From: CAVRTM01 sp963724015 | GTDB taxonomy: Bacteria > Actinomycetota > Actinomycetes > Actinomycetales > Dermatophilaceae | Direction of reading: 5' to 3' | Assembly: GCA_963724015.1 (NCBI GenBank) | Contig: CAVRTM010000006.1 | Location: forward strand, 62,001 to 126,000 | DNA: 64,000 nt | Shown here: positions 56,807-64,000 of the stretch, piece by piece | How the letters are laid out: every line of letters begins with the position of its first letter | Numbering within the stretch: position 1 is the stretch's first letter | Notes under the pieces: generated by a model | What the model saw: the letters and a program-made list of their open reading frames with translations, nothing else | Databases searched by the model: none | Told to the model about the DNA's origin: nothing | Position numbers and translations under genes: made by a program

Positions 56807-57649
56807 TCAGGTCCAGTGGTCCGGGCGTCGCAAGGCGGCGGGAATGCGCGTCCCGGCGTTCCCCCGGGCGGCGTTCAGCTGTGGCTGGGTGAGGAACAGC
56901 GCGCCGGCGAGGTCGGCGTCGGCCAGGTCGGCGTCGCGCAGGTCGGCCCCCAGCAGGTCGGCCGTCCTGAGGTCGGCACTGCACAGGTCGGCCGCGATGA
57001 GGTAGGCGCCCCGCAGGTCGGCCGCCCGGAGGTCCGCGCCGCGCAGGTCGGCGCCGAGCAGGTCCGCGCCGGGACGGACCCGCCGCGGCAGTGACGCCGG
57101 TGCGCGCCCTGCGCGCCGGGCGTCGGCGCGCACCACGGCGCTGGTCTGCTGCAGCAGCGGTCCTACCCGCCCGCGCAGCGCGACCAGGTCGAGGCCCAGG
57201 AGCGCCTCCGCCGTGGCAGCGGTCAGCGCCTCGACCTCCTGCAGCAGAGTTCCCAGCTCCACCCGGGGCGCCGCGGCCGGCGAGATCGCGAGCGCCTCCC
57301 CCAGGTGCGACAGCATCTCGTGCAGCTGCCGCATGACCGGCAACACGGCGTACATCTGGCCGGCCGTCCCCGGCGCGTCGCGCCAGGACACTCCGCCGAA
57401 GGTGACCTGCGAGACCTGCTGGCCGGCGCCGAAGCACTCGAAGACGGTGCAGCCCTTCCAGCCGGTCTCGCGCAGGCGGGCGTGGATGCCGCAGCCGAAG
57501 TCGCCGCGGAGGTTGCCGCACGGCTGGCCGGCGGGCTTGTCGACCGGGAAGTCGGCCGACGCCGCGAACGGCAGGGCGACGCAGCACAGGCCGAAGCAGC
57601 TGCCGCAGTCGGGAACGAGGCTGACGCGCGTGCGGGAACGGTCGGCCAT
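56807..57649 (-). CDS. Pentapeptide-repeat protein with Cys-rich N-terminal domain
   Basis: About 280 residues. The N-terminus has CGSCFGLCCVALPF and later CGNLRGDFGCGIH, GWKGCTVFECFGAG: eight or nine cysteines that could bind metal or an Fe-S cluster. The middle is helical. From about residue 185 some twelve pentapeptides of the A(D/N)Lxx type form a right-handed beta-helix (GADLLGADLRGADLRAADL and on). Pentapeptide proteins mimic DNA in some cases; no gyrase link is evident. ATG 57649 has no SD but TAGGAT seven bases upstream. Confidence 0.9.
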   Translation of the reverse strand: MADRSRTRVSLVPDCGSCFGLCCVALPFAASADFPVDKPAGQPCGNLRGDFGCGIHARLRETGWKGCTVFECFGAGQQVSQVTFGGVSWRDAPGTAGQMYAVLPVMRQLHEMLSHLGEALAISPAAAPRVELGTLLQEVEALTAATAEALLGLDLVALRGRVGPLLQQTSAVVRADARRAGRAPASLPRRVRPGADLLGADLRGADLRAADLRGAYLIAADLCSADLRTADLLGADLRDADLADADLAGALFLTQPQLNAARGNAGTRIPAALRRPDHWT

Positions 57650-57656
57650 GGCCACG

Positions 57657-57662
57657 ATCCTA
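57657..57662 (-). promoter_or_regulatory. Probable -10 box, leaderless pentapeptide gene promoter
   Basis: Minus-strand TAGGAT, seven bases before ATG 57649. Confidence 0.45.
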
Positions 57663-57775
57663 CGGTCGACCCCGGACGGGCTCGCCGACCTCGACGGTAC
57701 GGTCCGGCGGCGATGCCCGCTCGGCAGGCCGGTCAGCCGACGCGTCGCGCGCCGCCGCCGGCCGCACGGACGACG

Positions 57776-57803
57776 AAGGGGCCCGACCGGCGTCGGGCCC
57801 CTT
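57776..57803 (-). terminator. Terminator after csbD
   Basis: AAGGGGCCCGAC and GTCGGGCCCCTT form a perfect 12-bp stem around CGGC, 36 bases past the csbD stop. Confidence 0.8.
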
Positions 57804-57838
57804 CGCGCTGCGCGGCGCGGGGCCGCGCGGCGTACCGC

Positions 57839-58012
57839 TCAGTTCTTGAACGCGTCCTTGACCTTCTCGCCTGCGTTCTTCAGGTCGGCCTTGGACTGGT
57901 CCGTCTGGCCCTCCGCCTGGAGCTGCTCGTCGTTCGTCGCCTTGCCGGCAGCTTCCTTGCCCTGACCCTTGGCGTTCTCGGCAGCGTTCTTGATCTTGTC
58001 GTCGAGACCCAT
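57839..58012 (-). CDS. CsbD family stress protein
   Basis: A 57-residue CsbD-like protein: MGLDDKIKNAAENAKGQGKE opens it and DQSKADLKNAGEKVKDAFKN ends it. The family is small, highly charged, probably disordered or helical, and induced in general stress response. ATG 58012 has AGAGGA six bases upstream. A strong terminator follows. It is divergent from the M15 peptidase gene. No alternative frame competes. Confidence 0.92.
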   Translation of the reverse strand: MGLDDKIKNAAENAKGQGKEAAGKATNDEQLQAEGQTDQSKADLKNAGEKVKDAFKN

Positions 58013-58213
58013 GACTGATCCTCTTCTCGTTGTCCGGTACGGCCATTGTCGAGGCTACCCGCGCCGGTGTGAGTGCAAACCCGCCCTCCCCCGAACGGCC
58101 GACGGCACCCTCCCCCGTCATGCGGAACTTCCCGGGACGCGGCCGGGGAGCCGCCCCGGAGCACCTACGGTGGAGCGGTCGATCAGGGGCGAGACGAGAG
58201 CTGGAAACCGACC

Positions 58214-59497
58214 ATGCACGCCGTACGACGCTGGGCCGGCCTGGCCGCCGCCATCACGCCCGCTCTGCTCGCCGCGACCGTGATGGGCGCGGCGCCCGGC
58301 GCCGTGGCCGCGCCGCCCGTACCCCACCCGGGACCGAAGCCCGCGGCGGCCGCCGCGGAGCCGGCCCAGCTGACCCCGGCGCAGGTCAGGGCACAGATCG
58401 CTGCGGCGGAGGCCCTGCGCCGCCGGCTCGAGGCCTCCAGCGCGGCGATGTCCGCGGCCACCCGGCGGCTCGAACAGCTCGCCACCCGCTCCAGCGTCCT
58501 GCTCTCCACCCTCGCGGCGGCGCGGGACGCCGAGCGCGCCGCGTCGGCCGAGCGCGCGGCCCAGCAGCGGCGCCTGGACGTGCTGGCCACCCAGGTCGCG
58601 GCCGAGAAGACCCGGATCGGGCACTGGGCCCACGACTCCTACGTCAGCGGCGGGGGGTCGCTCTCCACCCTGGCCGCGACGATGCACCTGCTCACCTCCC
58701 CCTCCCCCGAGGACAGCAGCGACGGGCTCGCCGTGCTGGGCTACCTGGCCGACGAGCAGGGCCGCGCGTACGACCACCTCAAGAGGCTGCTGGGCGCCCA
58801 GGACGATGCGACCGCGAAGGCCTCGGCCGCCGCCCGGCGGGCGCAGGACGCCGCGGCTGCCGCGCTCGCCGCCAAGACCGCGTTCGACCGCTCGGTCGCC
58901 GAGCAGCGAGCGGCGCTGACGCGGTTCCGGGCGGCCCAGGCCGCGCAGGTCGGCGCGGCCAGCGGGCTGCGTGGTGACCTGCTTCGCGCGGGCAGCGCCG
59001 CCGCCCGAGCTGCCGACGCGCGACTGGCCCGCGCCCTGCGTGCCCACGGCGGGGCGGCCGGCCTCAAGGCGGGGGCGGACTGCTCCGCCGGCGACACGCG
59101 CGACTATCCCAACGGGCAGGTGCCCGCCACCGCGCTGTGCCCGCTGTACGGCTCCGCCGACGAGCGCCTGCGCGAGGACCCCGCCCGCGCGTTCAACGCG
59201 ATGAGCCGGGCCTACCAGCACGACACCGGGTCACCGCTGTGCGTCACCGACGGCTACCGCCCGCTCAAGGAGCAGCTCGAGGTCGCCCGGGCCACCCCCG
59301 AGCTCGCCGCCCGCCCCGGCACCAGCCACCACGGCCTCGGCATCGCCGCCGACCTGTGCGGCGGGGTGCAGAGCTTCGGCACCGCGGCCTACCTGTGGAT
59401 GCAGCACCACGCGCCGCTGTACGGCTGGTACCACCCGGCCTGGGCCGAGCCGTCCGGCTCCATGCCCGAGCCGTGGCACTGGGAGTACGCCGACTGA
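58214..59497 (+). CDS. Secreted M15-family D,D-carboxypeptidase with coiled-coil
   Basis: About 427 residues. A signal peptide (AGLAAAITPALLAATVMGAA) is followed by a Pro/Ala linker, a long alanine-rich coiled coil (LTPAQVRAQIAAAEALRRRL onwards, about residues 50-280) and an M15 (VanY-type) peptidase domain. The zinc ligands are in PGTSHHGLGIAADLCGG (H, D) and PEPWHWEYAD (H); VTDGYRPLKEQLEV is the conserved start. It cleaves D-Ala from peptidoglycan peptides. The coiled coil resembles NlpC/P60-type secreted proteins and may mediate surface localisation. ATG 58214 opens the signal peptide. Confidence 0.9.
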   Translation: MHAVRRWAGLAAAITPALLAATVMGAAPGAVAAPPVPHPGPKPAAAAAEPAQLTPAQVRAQIAAAEALRRRLEASSAAMSAATRRLEQLATRSSVLLSTLAAARDAERAASAERAAQQRRLDVLATQVAAEKTRIGHWAHDSYVSGGGSLSTLAATMHLLTSPSPEDSSDGLAVLGYLADEQGRAYDHLKRLLGAQDDATAKASAAARRAQDAAAAALAAKTAFDRSVAEQRAALTRFRAAQAAQVGAASGLRGDLLRAGSAAARAADARLARALRAHGGAAGLKAGADCSAGDTRDYPNGQVPATALCPLYGSADERLREDPARAFNAMSRAYQHDTGSPLCVTDGYRPLKEQLEVARATPELAARPGTSHHGLGIAADLCGGVQSFGTAAYLWMQHHAPLYGWYHPAWAEPSGSMPEPWHWEYAD

Positions 59498-59549
59498 CCT
59501 CCCGCCGCGTCGTCCAGGTCCCTGCGGGTGCCTGTGGCAGGCTTCGGCC

Positions 59550-60938
59550 ATGACGAGCGCCGTCGACTCCGGTGCGGCCCCGGCCCGCCGCCGCAGCACG
59601 CGCCACCAACGCTCCTGGTACTGGTACGACTGGGCCAACTCGGCCTACGTCACGACCACCGCCACGGTGCTGTTCTCCCCCTACCTCACCTCCGTGGCCA
59701 GGGCCGCCGCGTGCCCTGGCCTGGCCTCGGGCGAGGTGTGCCGCGCCGACCTCGACATCCTCGGCGTCCCGGTCTCCCCCGGCTCCCTGGTCCCCTACAC
59801 CCTGACCGTCTCGACGATCGTCTCGGCGATGGTGCTCATCGTCATCGGCTCGATCGCCGACCGGTCGCCCCGGCCGACCCGGCTCCTCGCCGGTTTCGCG
59901 TGGGCGGGCGCCGCGGCGGCGTCCGCGATGTTCCTCGTGGCCGGCACCAGCTGGCAGCTGGGCGTGCTGCTGCTCATCCTGGCCAACCTCTGCCTGGGCG
60001 GGTCGTTGGTGATCTACGACTCGCTGCTGTGCCGGATCGCCGAGCCGGACGAGCGCGACCGGGTCTCCAGCCGCGGCTGGGCCCTGGGCTACCTCGGCGG
60101 CGGCCTGCTGCTGGCCCTGAACCTCGTGCTGGTCACGCTGCACGACACGGTCGGGCTCTCGGAGGGCGGCGCGGTCCGGGTCAGCCTGCTCTCCGCGGGC
60201 CTGTGGTGGGCCGCCTTCACCCTCATCCCCGTGCTCGGCCTGCGGGACGTCCGCGGCACCACGGCGACCCCGGTGGACGAGTCCGCGGGCGTGGTCGGCG
60301 GCAGCCTGCGCCAGCTCGTCCGGACCTTCGCCGAGCTGAAGGCCTATCCGCAGACGCTGCTGTTCCTTTCGGCCTACCTGTTCTACAACGACGGCATCCA
60401 GACGGTCATCACCTCCTCCAGCCTGTACGGCGCGGAGCAGCTCGGCTTCGGCCAGAGCCAGCTGATCATCACGGTGCTGCTGGTGCAGTTCGTGGCCTTC
60501 GGTGGCGCGCTGCTCTTCGGGCGGATGGCCCGCTCGCGGGGGGCGTGGCGGGTGGTCCGCGACAGCCTCGCCCTGTGGCTGCTCGTGGTGGTCGGCGCCT
60601 TCTTCGTGCCGGCCGGCGCGTTCCTGGCCTTCCTGGCGCTGGCCGTCCTGATCGGCATCGTGCTCGGCGGCACCCAGGCCCTCTCCCGCTCGCTGTTCAG
60701 CCAGCTGGTCCCCCGTGGGCGCGAGGCCGAGTTCTTCAGCCTCTACCAGGCCATGGAGCGGGGCACGAGCTGGCTGGGCACGCTGGTCTTCGGCCTCGTC
60801 CACCAGCTCACCGGCTCCTACCGCTGGGCGATCGTCGCCCTGATGGTCTTCTTCCTCGTCGGCGGCGTCCTGCTCTCGCGCGTGCGCATGCGCGAAGGCA
60901 TCCTGGCCGCCGGGAACACCGTCCCGGCCGTCGTCTGA
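59550..60938 (+). CDS. MFS transporter, UMF1 family
   Basis: A 462-residue, twelve-helix major facilitator protein. The N-terminal signature SWYWYDWANSAYVTTTATVL is diagnostic of the UMF1 (Atg22-like) branch, and AELKAYPQTLLFLSAYLFYNDGIQTVI is the matching central motif. GRMARSRGAWRV carries the usual loop basic residues. Substrate is unknown; Atg22 relatives move amino acids. There is no SD; CAGGCT six bases before ATG 59550 may be a weak leaderless -10. A single gene between M15 and rbpA. Confidence 0.92.
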   Translation: MTSAVDSGAAPARRRSTRHQRSWYWYDWANSAYVTTTATVLFSPYLTSVARAAACPGLASGEVCRADLDILGVPVSPGSLVPYTLTVSTIVSAMVLIVIGSIADRSPRPTRLLAGFAWAGAAAASAMFLVAGTSWQLGVLLLILANLCLGGSLVIYDSLLCRIAEPDERDRVSSRGWALGYLGGGLLLALNLVLVTLHDTVGLSEGGAVRVSLLSAGLWWAAFTLIPVLGLRDVRGTTATPVDESAGVVGGSLRQLVRTFAELKAYPQTLLFLSAYLFYNDGIQTVITSSSLYGAEQLGFGQSQLIITVLLVQFVAFGGALLFGRMARSRGAWRVVRDSLALWLLVVVGAFFVPAGAFLAFLALAVLIGIVLGGTQALSRSLFSQLVPRGREAEFFSLYQAMERGTSWLGTLVFGLVHQLTGSYRWAIVALMVFFLVGGVLLSRVRMREGILAAGNTVPAVV

Positions 60939-61103
60939 GCACCCGCCCGCGTGCTCCGGGCGGCGTACCGCCTCGACCGTGGGGTGCTCGTGTGATCCAT
61001 CCGACATCGGGGTATGGCGGAACATCGAGGCCCAACTCGTCGTTGGACCCCGTGAGACCCCCGCGCACATCTTGTCGTGGGACGCACGTTGGGAGGGCCC
61101 ATC

Positions 61104-61463
61104 ATGGCCGAACGATCACTTCGAGGGACGAACCTGAGCGCCCTCAGCATGGAGACCGACGCGAACGTCGTGCTCAGCGAGCGTCAGCTCGTGCGTTACG
61201 TCTGCCCCGAGCAGCACATCAGCGAGCTCCCCTTCTCGGTGGAGGCCGACGTCCCGCCGGTGTGGGAGTGCCGCTGCGGGCTGGAGGCCAAGCTCGTCGA
61301 CGGCCCGGAGGTGGAGCACAAGCCGGTCAAGGCGGTCCGCACCCACTGGGACATGTTGCTCGAGCGCCGCTCCATCCCCGAGCTGGAGGAGCTCCTGGAG
61401 GAGCGCCTGAACCTCCTGCGGGCCTCACGTGGCGAGAAGCCGCGCCGCAAGCGCACCGCCTGA
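61104..61463 (+). CDS. rbpA: RNA polymerase-binding protein RbpA
   Basis: Actinobacterial general transcription activator, 119 residues. The flexible N-terminal tail (SLRGTNLSALSMETDANVVL) is followed by the zinc-ribbon-like core with CPEQHISELPFSVEAD and WECRCGLEAKLVDG, then the basic linker and sigma-interacting helix IPELEELLEERLNLLRASRG. It binds sigma-A-type factors and stabilises open complexes. ATG 61104 has GGGAGG seven bases upstream. Facing fxsA-ppm1-lnt as around Rv2050-Rv2051. Confidence 0.97.
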   Translation: MAERSLRGTNLSALSMETDANVVLSERQLVRYVCPEQHISELPFSVEADVPPVWECRCGLEAKLVDGPEVEHKPVKAVRTHWDMLLERRSIPELEELLEERLNLLRASRGEKPRRKRTA

Positions 61464-61486
61464 GCCCTCGAGGCTCCGACCAGACC

Positions 61487-61528
61487 GCAGACCCCGCGCC
61501 GGACCCCCCTCCCAGGCGCGGGGTCTGC
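61487..61528 (+). terminator. rbpA terminator
   Basis: GCAGACCCCGCGCC (61487-61500) pairs with GGCGCGGGGTCTGC (61515-61528) around a 14-base loop, followed by GTCTGTCTGC. Confidence 0.8.
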
Positions 61529-61556
61529 GTCTGTCTGCCACCAGCCGGCCTATCTG

Positions 61557-61606
61557 CCGTCGACCGCCCGGACCCGCCGCGCACGGCGGGTCCGGGCGGT
61601 CGACGG
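61557..61606 (-). terminator. Long perfect hairpin, terminator for the fxsA side
   Basis: CCGTCGACCGCCCGGACCCG and the rest of a 22-base arm (61557-61578) pair perfectly with 61585-61606 over a six-base loop. Together with the preceding hairpin it insulates the convergent genes. Confidence 0.85.
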
Positions 61607-61611
61607 TCAGC

Positions 61612-62067
61612 TCAGATCACCTCGCCGCGGATGATCCCGGTGCGTCGCAGCAGCTGCCGCTCGACCATCGCCTGCAGCCAGCGTCGCGTCACCGGGCGGG
61701 TGAACGGCAGCAGGAACACCAGCCCCACCAGGTCGGTGAGGAAGCCGGGCAGGAGCAGCAGCACACCGCCGACCAGCACCAGCGCGGCGTCAGTGAGCTG
61801 CTGAGCCGGCATCTGGCCGCTGTTCACCGCCGTGCGCAGCGCCGTCCGCGCGTGCAGACCTTCCCGCTTGACCAGGTAGGCGCCGAGGAACGTCTCCACC
61901 AGCACCAGCGCGATCGTGGGCCACACCCCGATCAGGTGCCCGACGGCGATGAGCAGGCTGATCTCCACCACCGGGACCAGCAGCAGGGCGATCAGGACCA
62001 GCCGGACCCGCACCGGCATGCGGGGGCGCCGCCTTGGCGCGCCGCCGGGTCCTAGAGCCGATGCCAC
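61612..62067 (-). CDS. fxsA: FxsA family membrane protein
   Basis: A 151-residue FxsA protein with three to four membrane helices: LVLIALLLVPVVEISLLIAV, TIALVLVETFLGAYLVKREG and ALVLVGGVLLLLPGFLTDLVG. In E. coli FxsA suppresses F-plasmid exclusion of phage T7; the general role is unclear. GTG 62067 has GGGAG six bases upstream and overlaps the ppm1 stop by 16 bases, so it is translated with ppm1. ATG 62019 is the alternative start at the conserved helix. Confidence 0.9.
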   Translation of the reverse strand: MASALGPGGAPRRRPRMPVRVRLVLIALLLVPVVEISLLIAVGHLIGVWPTIALVLVETFLGAYLVKREGLHARTALRTAVNSGQMPAQQLTDAALVLVGGVLLLLPGFLTDLVGLVFLLPFTRPVTRRWLQAMVERQLLRRTGIIRGEVI

Positions 62068-62858
62068 CGGGGCTCCCGGTGCAGCAGCGTGCGGACCTGG
62101 CGAGCCCGGTAGGCCAGCCCCCAGCCGGTGATGCTCACCAGGGACTCGCGCACGATGTCCGAGCTCATCTTGGAGTCGCCGACCTCCCGCTCCACGAACG
62201 TGATGGGCACCTCACGCACGGTCAGCCCGCGGCGGACGGCCCGCCACACCAGGTCGACCTGGAAGCAGTAGCCCTGCGAGGCGACGTCGTGCAGGTCCAT
62301 CTCCTTCAGGGCGGCGGCACGGTAGGCGCGGTAGCCGCCCGTGGCGTCGCCGACCGGCATGCCGAGCATGACCCGGGTGTAGACGTTTCCGCCGACCGAG
62401 AGCACCTTGCGGTGCAGCGGCCAGTTGACGACCGTCCCGCCCGGCACCCAGCGCGAGCCCAGGACCACGTCGGCGTCCTCGAGGGCGGCCAGCAGCGAGG
62501 GCAGCTGCTCGGGCCGGTGCGACCCGTCGGCGTCCATCTCCACCAGGACGTCGTAGCCGCGCTCGAGGGCCCAGCCGAACCCGGCCAGGTACGCCGCGCC
62601 CAGGCCCTCCTTGCTGCGCCGGTGCAGGACGTGCACCGCCGGGTCGGTGCCGGCCAGCTCGTCGGCGACCGCGCCGGTGCCGTCCGGTGAGCTGTCGTCC
62701 AGCACCAGGACGTCGGCCTGCGGTACGGCGTCGCGCACGCGGGCGATGATCCGCGGCAGGTTCTCCCGCTCGTTGTACGTCGGGATCAGCACCACCACCC
62801 GGCCGAGCGGGCCGCGGCGGCCCTCGGCGGTGGTGGACGGCTGCTCGGAGTGGGTCAT
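62052..62858 (-). CDS. ppm1: Polyprenol monophosphomannose synthase
   Basis: Family GT2 glycosyltransferase moving mannose from GDP-mannose to polyprenyl phosphate; feeds mannosylation of lipids and proteins. 268 residues: VVVLIPTYNERENLPRIIAR, VLVLDDSSPDGTGAVADEL, the DAD metal motif in VLVEMDADGSHRPEQLPSLL and the EVPITFVEREVGDSKMS region. ATG 62858 has AAGGAC upstream. In mycobacteria this domain is fused to Lnt; here it is a separate gene 34 bases after lnt on the same strand. Confidence 0.95.
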   Translation of the reverse strand: MTHSEQPSTTAEGRRGPLGRVVVLIPTYNERENLPRIIARVRDAVPQADVLVLDDSSPDGTGAVADELAGTDPAVHVLHRRSKEGLGAAYLAGFGWALERGYDVLVEMDADGSHRPEQLPSLLAALEDADVVLGSRWVPGGTVVNWPLHRKVLSVGGNVYTRVMLGMPVGDATGGYRAYRAAALKEMDLHDVASQGYCFQVDLVWRAVRRGLTVREVPITFVEREVGDSKMSSDIVRESLVSITGWGLAYRARQVRTLLHREPRWHRL

Positions 62859-62892
62859 CGTTGTCCTTCGTACGTCGGAGTCGCTCAGGACC

Positions 62893-64000
62893 CTACCGGC
62901 GGCGCCGGGGGACGACGCGCAGCAGGAGCAGCAGGAGCACCGCGCCACAGGCGAGGTACTCGGGCCAGCCACCGACACGGTCGGCGACCGTGGCGGCCGT
63001 CCGCAGCGGCAGCTGCCCGGCCAGCAGCGCCGAGGTGAACAACGCGCTCCGCTGATGGGCGGTTCCCTCCGGGGTGATCAGCGCGCTGACCCCGACGGTG
63101 GAGACGTGCACGATGGAGCGGCCGTGCTCGACCGCGCGGACGCGGGAGATGGCCAGCTGCTGCTCGGACTCGTCGGTGTAGCCGAACGTCGCGTTGTTGG
63201 TCTGCACGAGCAGGACGTTGGCCCCGGCCCGCACGGTGTCGCGCATCAGGTCGTCGTACGCCACCTCGAAGCAGATGACCGGCCCGGCGGCGACGGTGCC
63301 GCCGGCGGCAGTGGGCACCCGGAACACCTGCGAGCCCGAGCCGGCCGTCATGTCCGCCCGGACCAGGTCGACCTTGTCGCTCAGGTGCCGGAAGAAGGAC
63401 CGGAACGGGATGTACTCCGCGAACGGCACCGGGTGCTGCTTGACGTAGCGCTGGGTGACGCCCTGACCCGGACGGTAGAGCAGGCTCACGTTGGAGATGT
63501 GCTCGCCCGGTCCCTCCAGCACGGCGCCCACCACGATCGGCGCGCGGACGGCGCTGAGCGCGTTGTTGATCACGACCGCCGCGTCGGCGTTGCGCAGGGG
63601 GTCGATGTCGGAGGAGTTCTCGGGCCAGACCACCAGGTCGGGCCGCGGCTGGGTGCCGGCGTCGACCGAGGCGCCCGCGGCCCTGGTCACGGCGACGTGG
63701 TCGTCGAGCACGGCGCGGCGCTCGGCGTTGAAGTCGAGCCCCGGCTTGGGGACGTTGCCCTGGACGGCCATGAACCGTGCCGGCGTGCCGTCCGTCGGGA
63801 CCGGCACGAGCAGCGGAGCGAACAGCAGGGCCCCGGCGAGGGCGAGAACGGGCACCGCGCGGCCCACCCCGGTGACCGGGCGGCCACCGTGGCGCAGGCT
63901 GAGGCCGCGGCCGGTGGGGGCCCACCCCAGCCGGCTGACCGCCGCCGCGGCCACGGCGCCGACGAGGGCCACGCCGAAGGTCACCGCGGGGGCGCCGCCG
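62893..64000 (-). CDS. lnt: Apolipoprotein N-acyltransferase, C-terminal part (cut by window end)
   Basis: Adds the third acyl chain to lipoproteins at the membrane. The window contains the last membrane segment of the N-terminal region and the nitrilase-like catalytic domain: VVWPENSSDIDPL (catalytic Glu), YVKQHPVPFAEYIPFRSFF (Lys) and GPVICFEVAYDDLM (Cys), then a C-terminal membrane helix LACGAVLLLLLLRVVP. The gene continues beyond 64000; about 370 of roughly 530 residues are visible. Followed by ppm1 and fxsA. Confidence 0.93.
   Translation of the reverse strand, partial: GGAPAVTFGVALVGAVAAAAVSRLGWAPTGRGLSLRHGGRPVTGVGRAVPVLALAGALLFAPLLVPVPTDGTPARFMAVQGNVPKPGLDFNAERRAVLDDHVAVTRAAGASVDAGTQPRPDLVVWPENSSDIDPLRNADAAVVINNALSAVRAPIVVGAVLEGPGEHISNVSLLYRPGQGVTQRYVKQHPVPFAEYIPFRSFFRHLSDKVDLVRADMTAGSGSQVFRVPTAAGGTVAAGPVICFEVAYDDLMRDTVRAGANVLLVQTNNATFGYTDESEQQLAISRVRAVEHGRSIVHVSTVGVSALITPEGTAHQRSALFTSALLAGQLPLRTAATVADRVGGWPEYLACGAVLLLLLLRVVPRRRR

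Noticed and set aside
59265..61070. 601-codon minus-strand frame opposite the UMF1 transporter
   Set aside because: Antisense shadow; low complexity and no conserved segment.

Overview
This window is high-GC actinobacterial chromosome. Start codons are often GTG. The left edge has the order FtsR-like MerR / DUF151 nuclease / second MerR / glycine riboswitch-gcvP, which matches the Rv1828-Rv1832 order of Mycobacterium tuberculosis. The right edge has rbpA facing fxsA-ppm1-lnt, as around Rv2050-Rv2051. I cannot name the genus.

Layout. (1) 0-12.4 kb is core: cell-division/regulatory genes, gcvP, sbcC-sbcD, a GCS2-family ligase and a MbcA/RES toxin-antitoxin pair. (2) 12.5-16.4 kb holds single enzymes (zincin-like protein, histidine phosphatase, PfpI, PhzF, APH kinase). 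(3) 16.4-23.7 kb is a polyol-uptake operon: a divergent SorC/DeoR regulator with a TGAGCA-type operator, a lipoprotein binding protein, two permeases, a mannitol-type dehydrogenase and a zinc sorbitol-type dehydrogenase. The ATPase is missing and is presumably encoded elsewhere. (4) 23.7-30.2 kb holds DUF1990, a solitary ctaD and small enzymes. (5) 30.2-42.3 kb looks like the replication terminus. A 28-bp site at 31090-31117 fits the actinobacterial dif consensus. Around it are three decayed or truncated tyrosine recombinases, an IS110 remnant, gene scraps (KptA and YceI C-termini) and a tightly overlapped four-gene operon. (6) 42.6-52.1 kb is an accessory block with a copper-type envelope cluster (YcnI, CopC, a Met/His/Cys-bearing membrane protein, a YraQ/ArsP-type permease, a CPBP protease). 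It is bounded by two 119-bp direct repeats of a small membrane-protein gene. (7) 52.2-58 kb holds map, an ArsR-SRPBCC pair, hydrolases, an S66 peptidase, a pentapeptide-repeat protein and CsbD. (8) 58-64 kb is core again: M15 peptidase, UMF1 transporter, rbpA, fxsA, ppm1 and lnt (cut by the window end).

Two features cut across the window. First, many otherwise convincing genes, including housekeeping ones, are broken by single-base indels. From 0 to 25 kb all of them read as one-base insertions; from 32 to 44 kb deletions also occur. After correction, the lengths I checked become whole numbers of codons, which favours residual assembly error over mass pseudogenisation. The tyrosine recombinases and scraps near dif look genuinely decayed. 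Second, several genes without a ribosome-binding site have a TAnnnT box 6-7 bases before the start codon, the signature of leaderless transcription.
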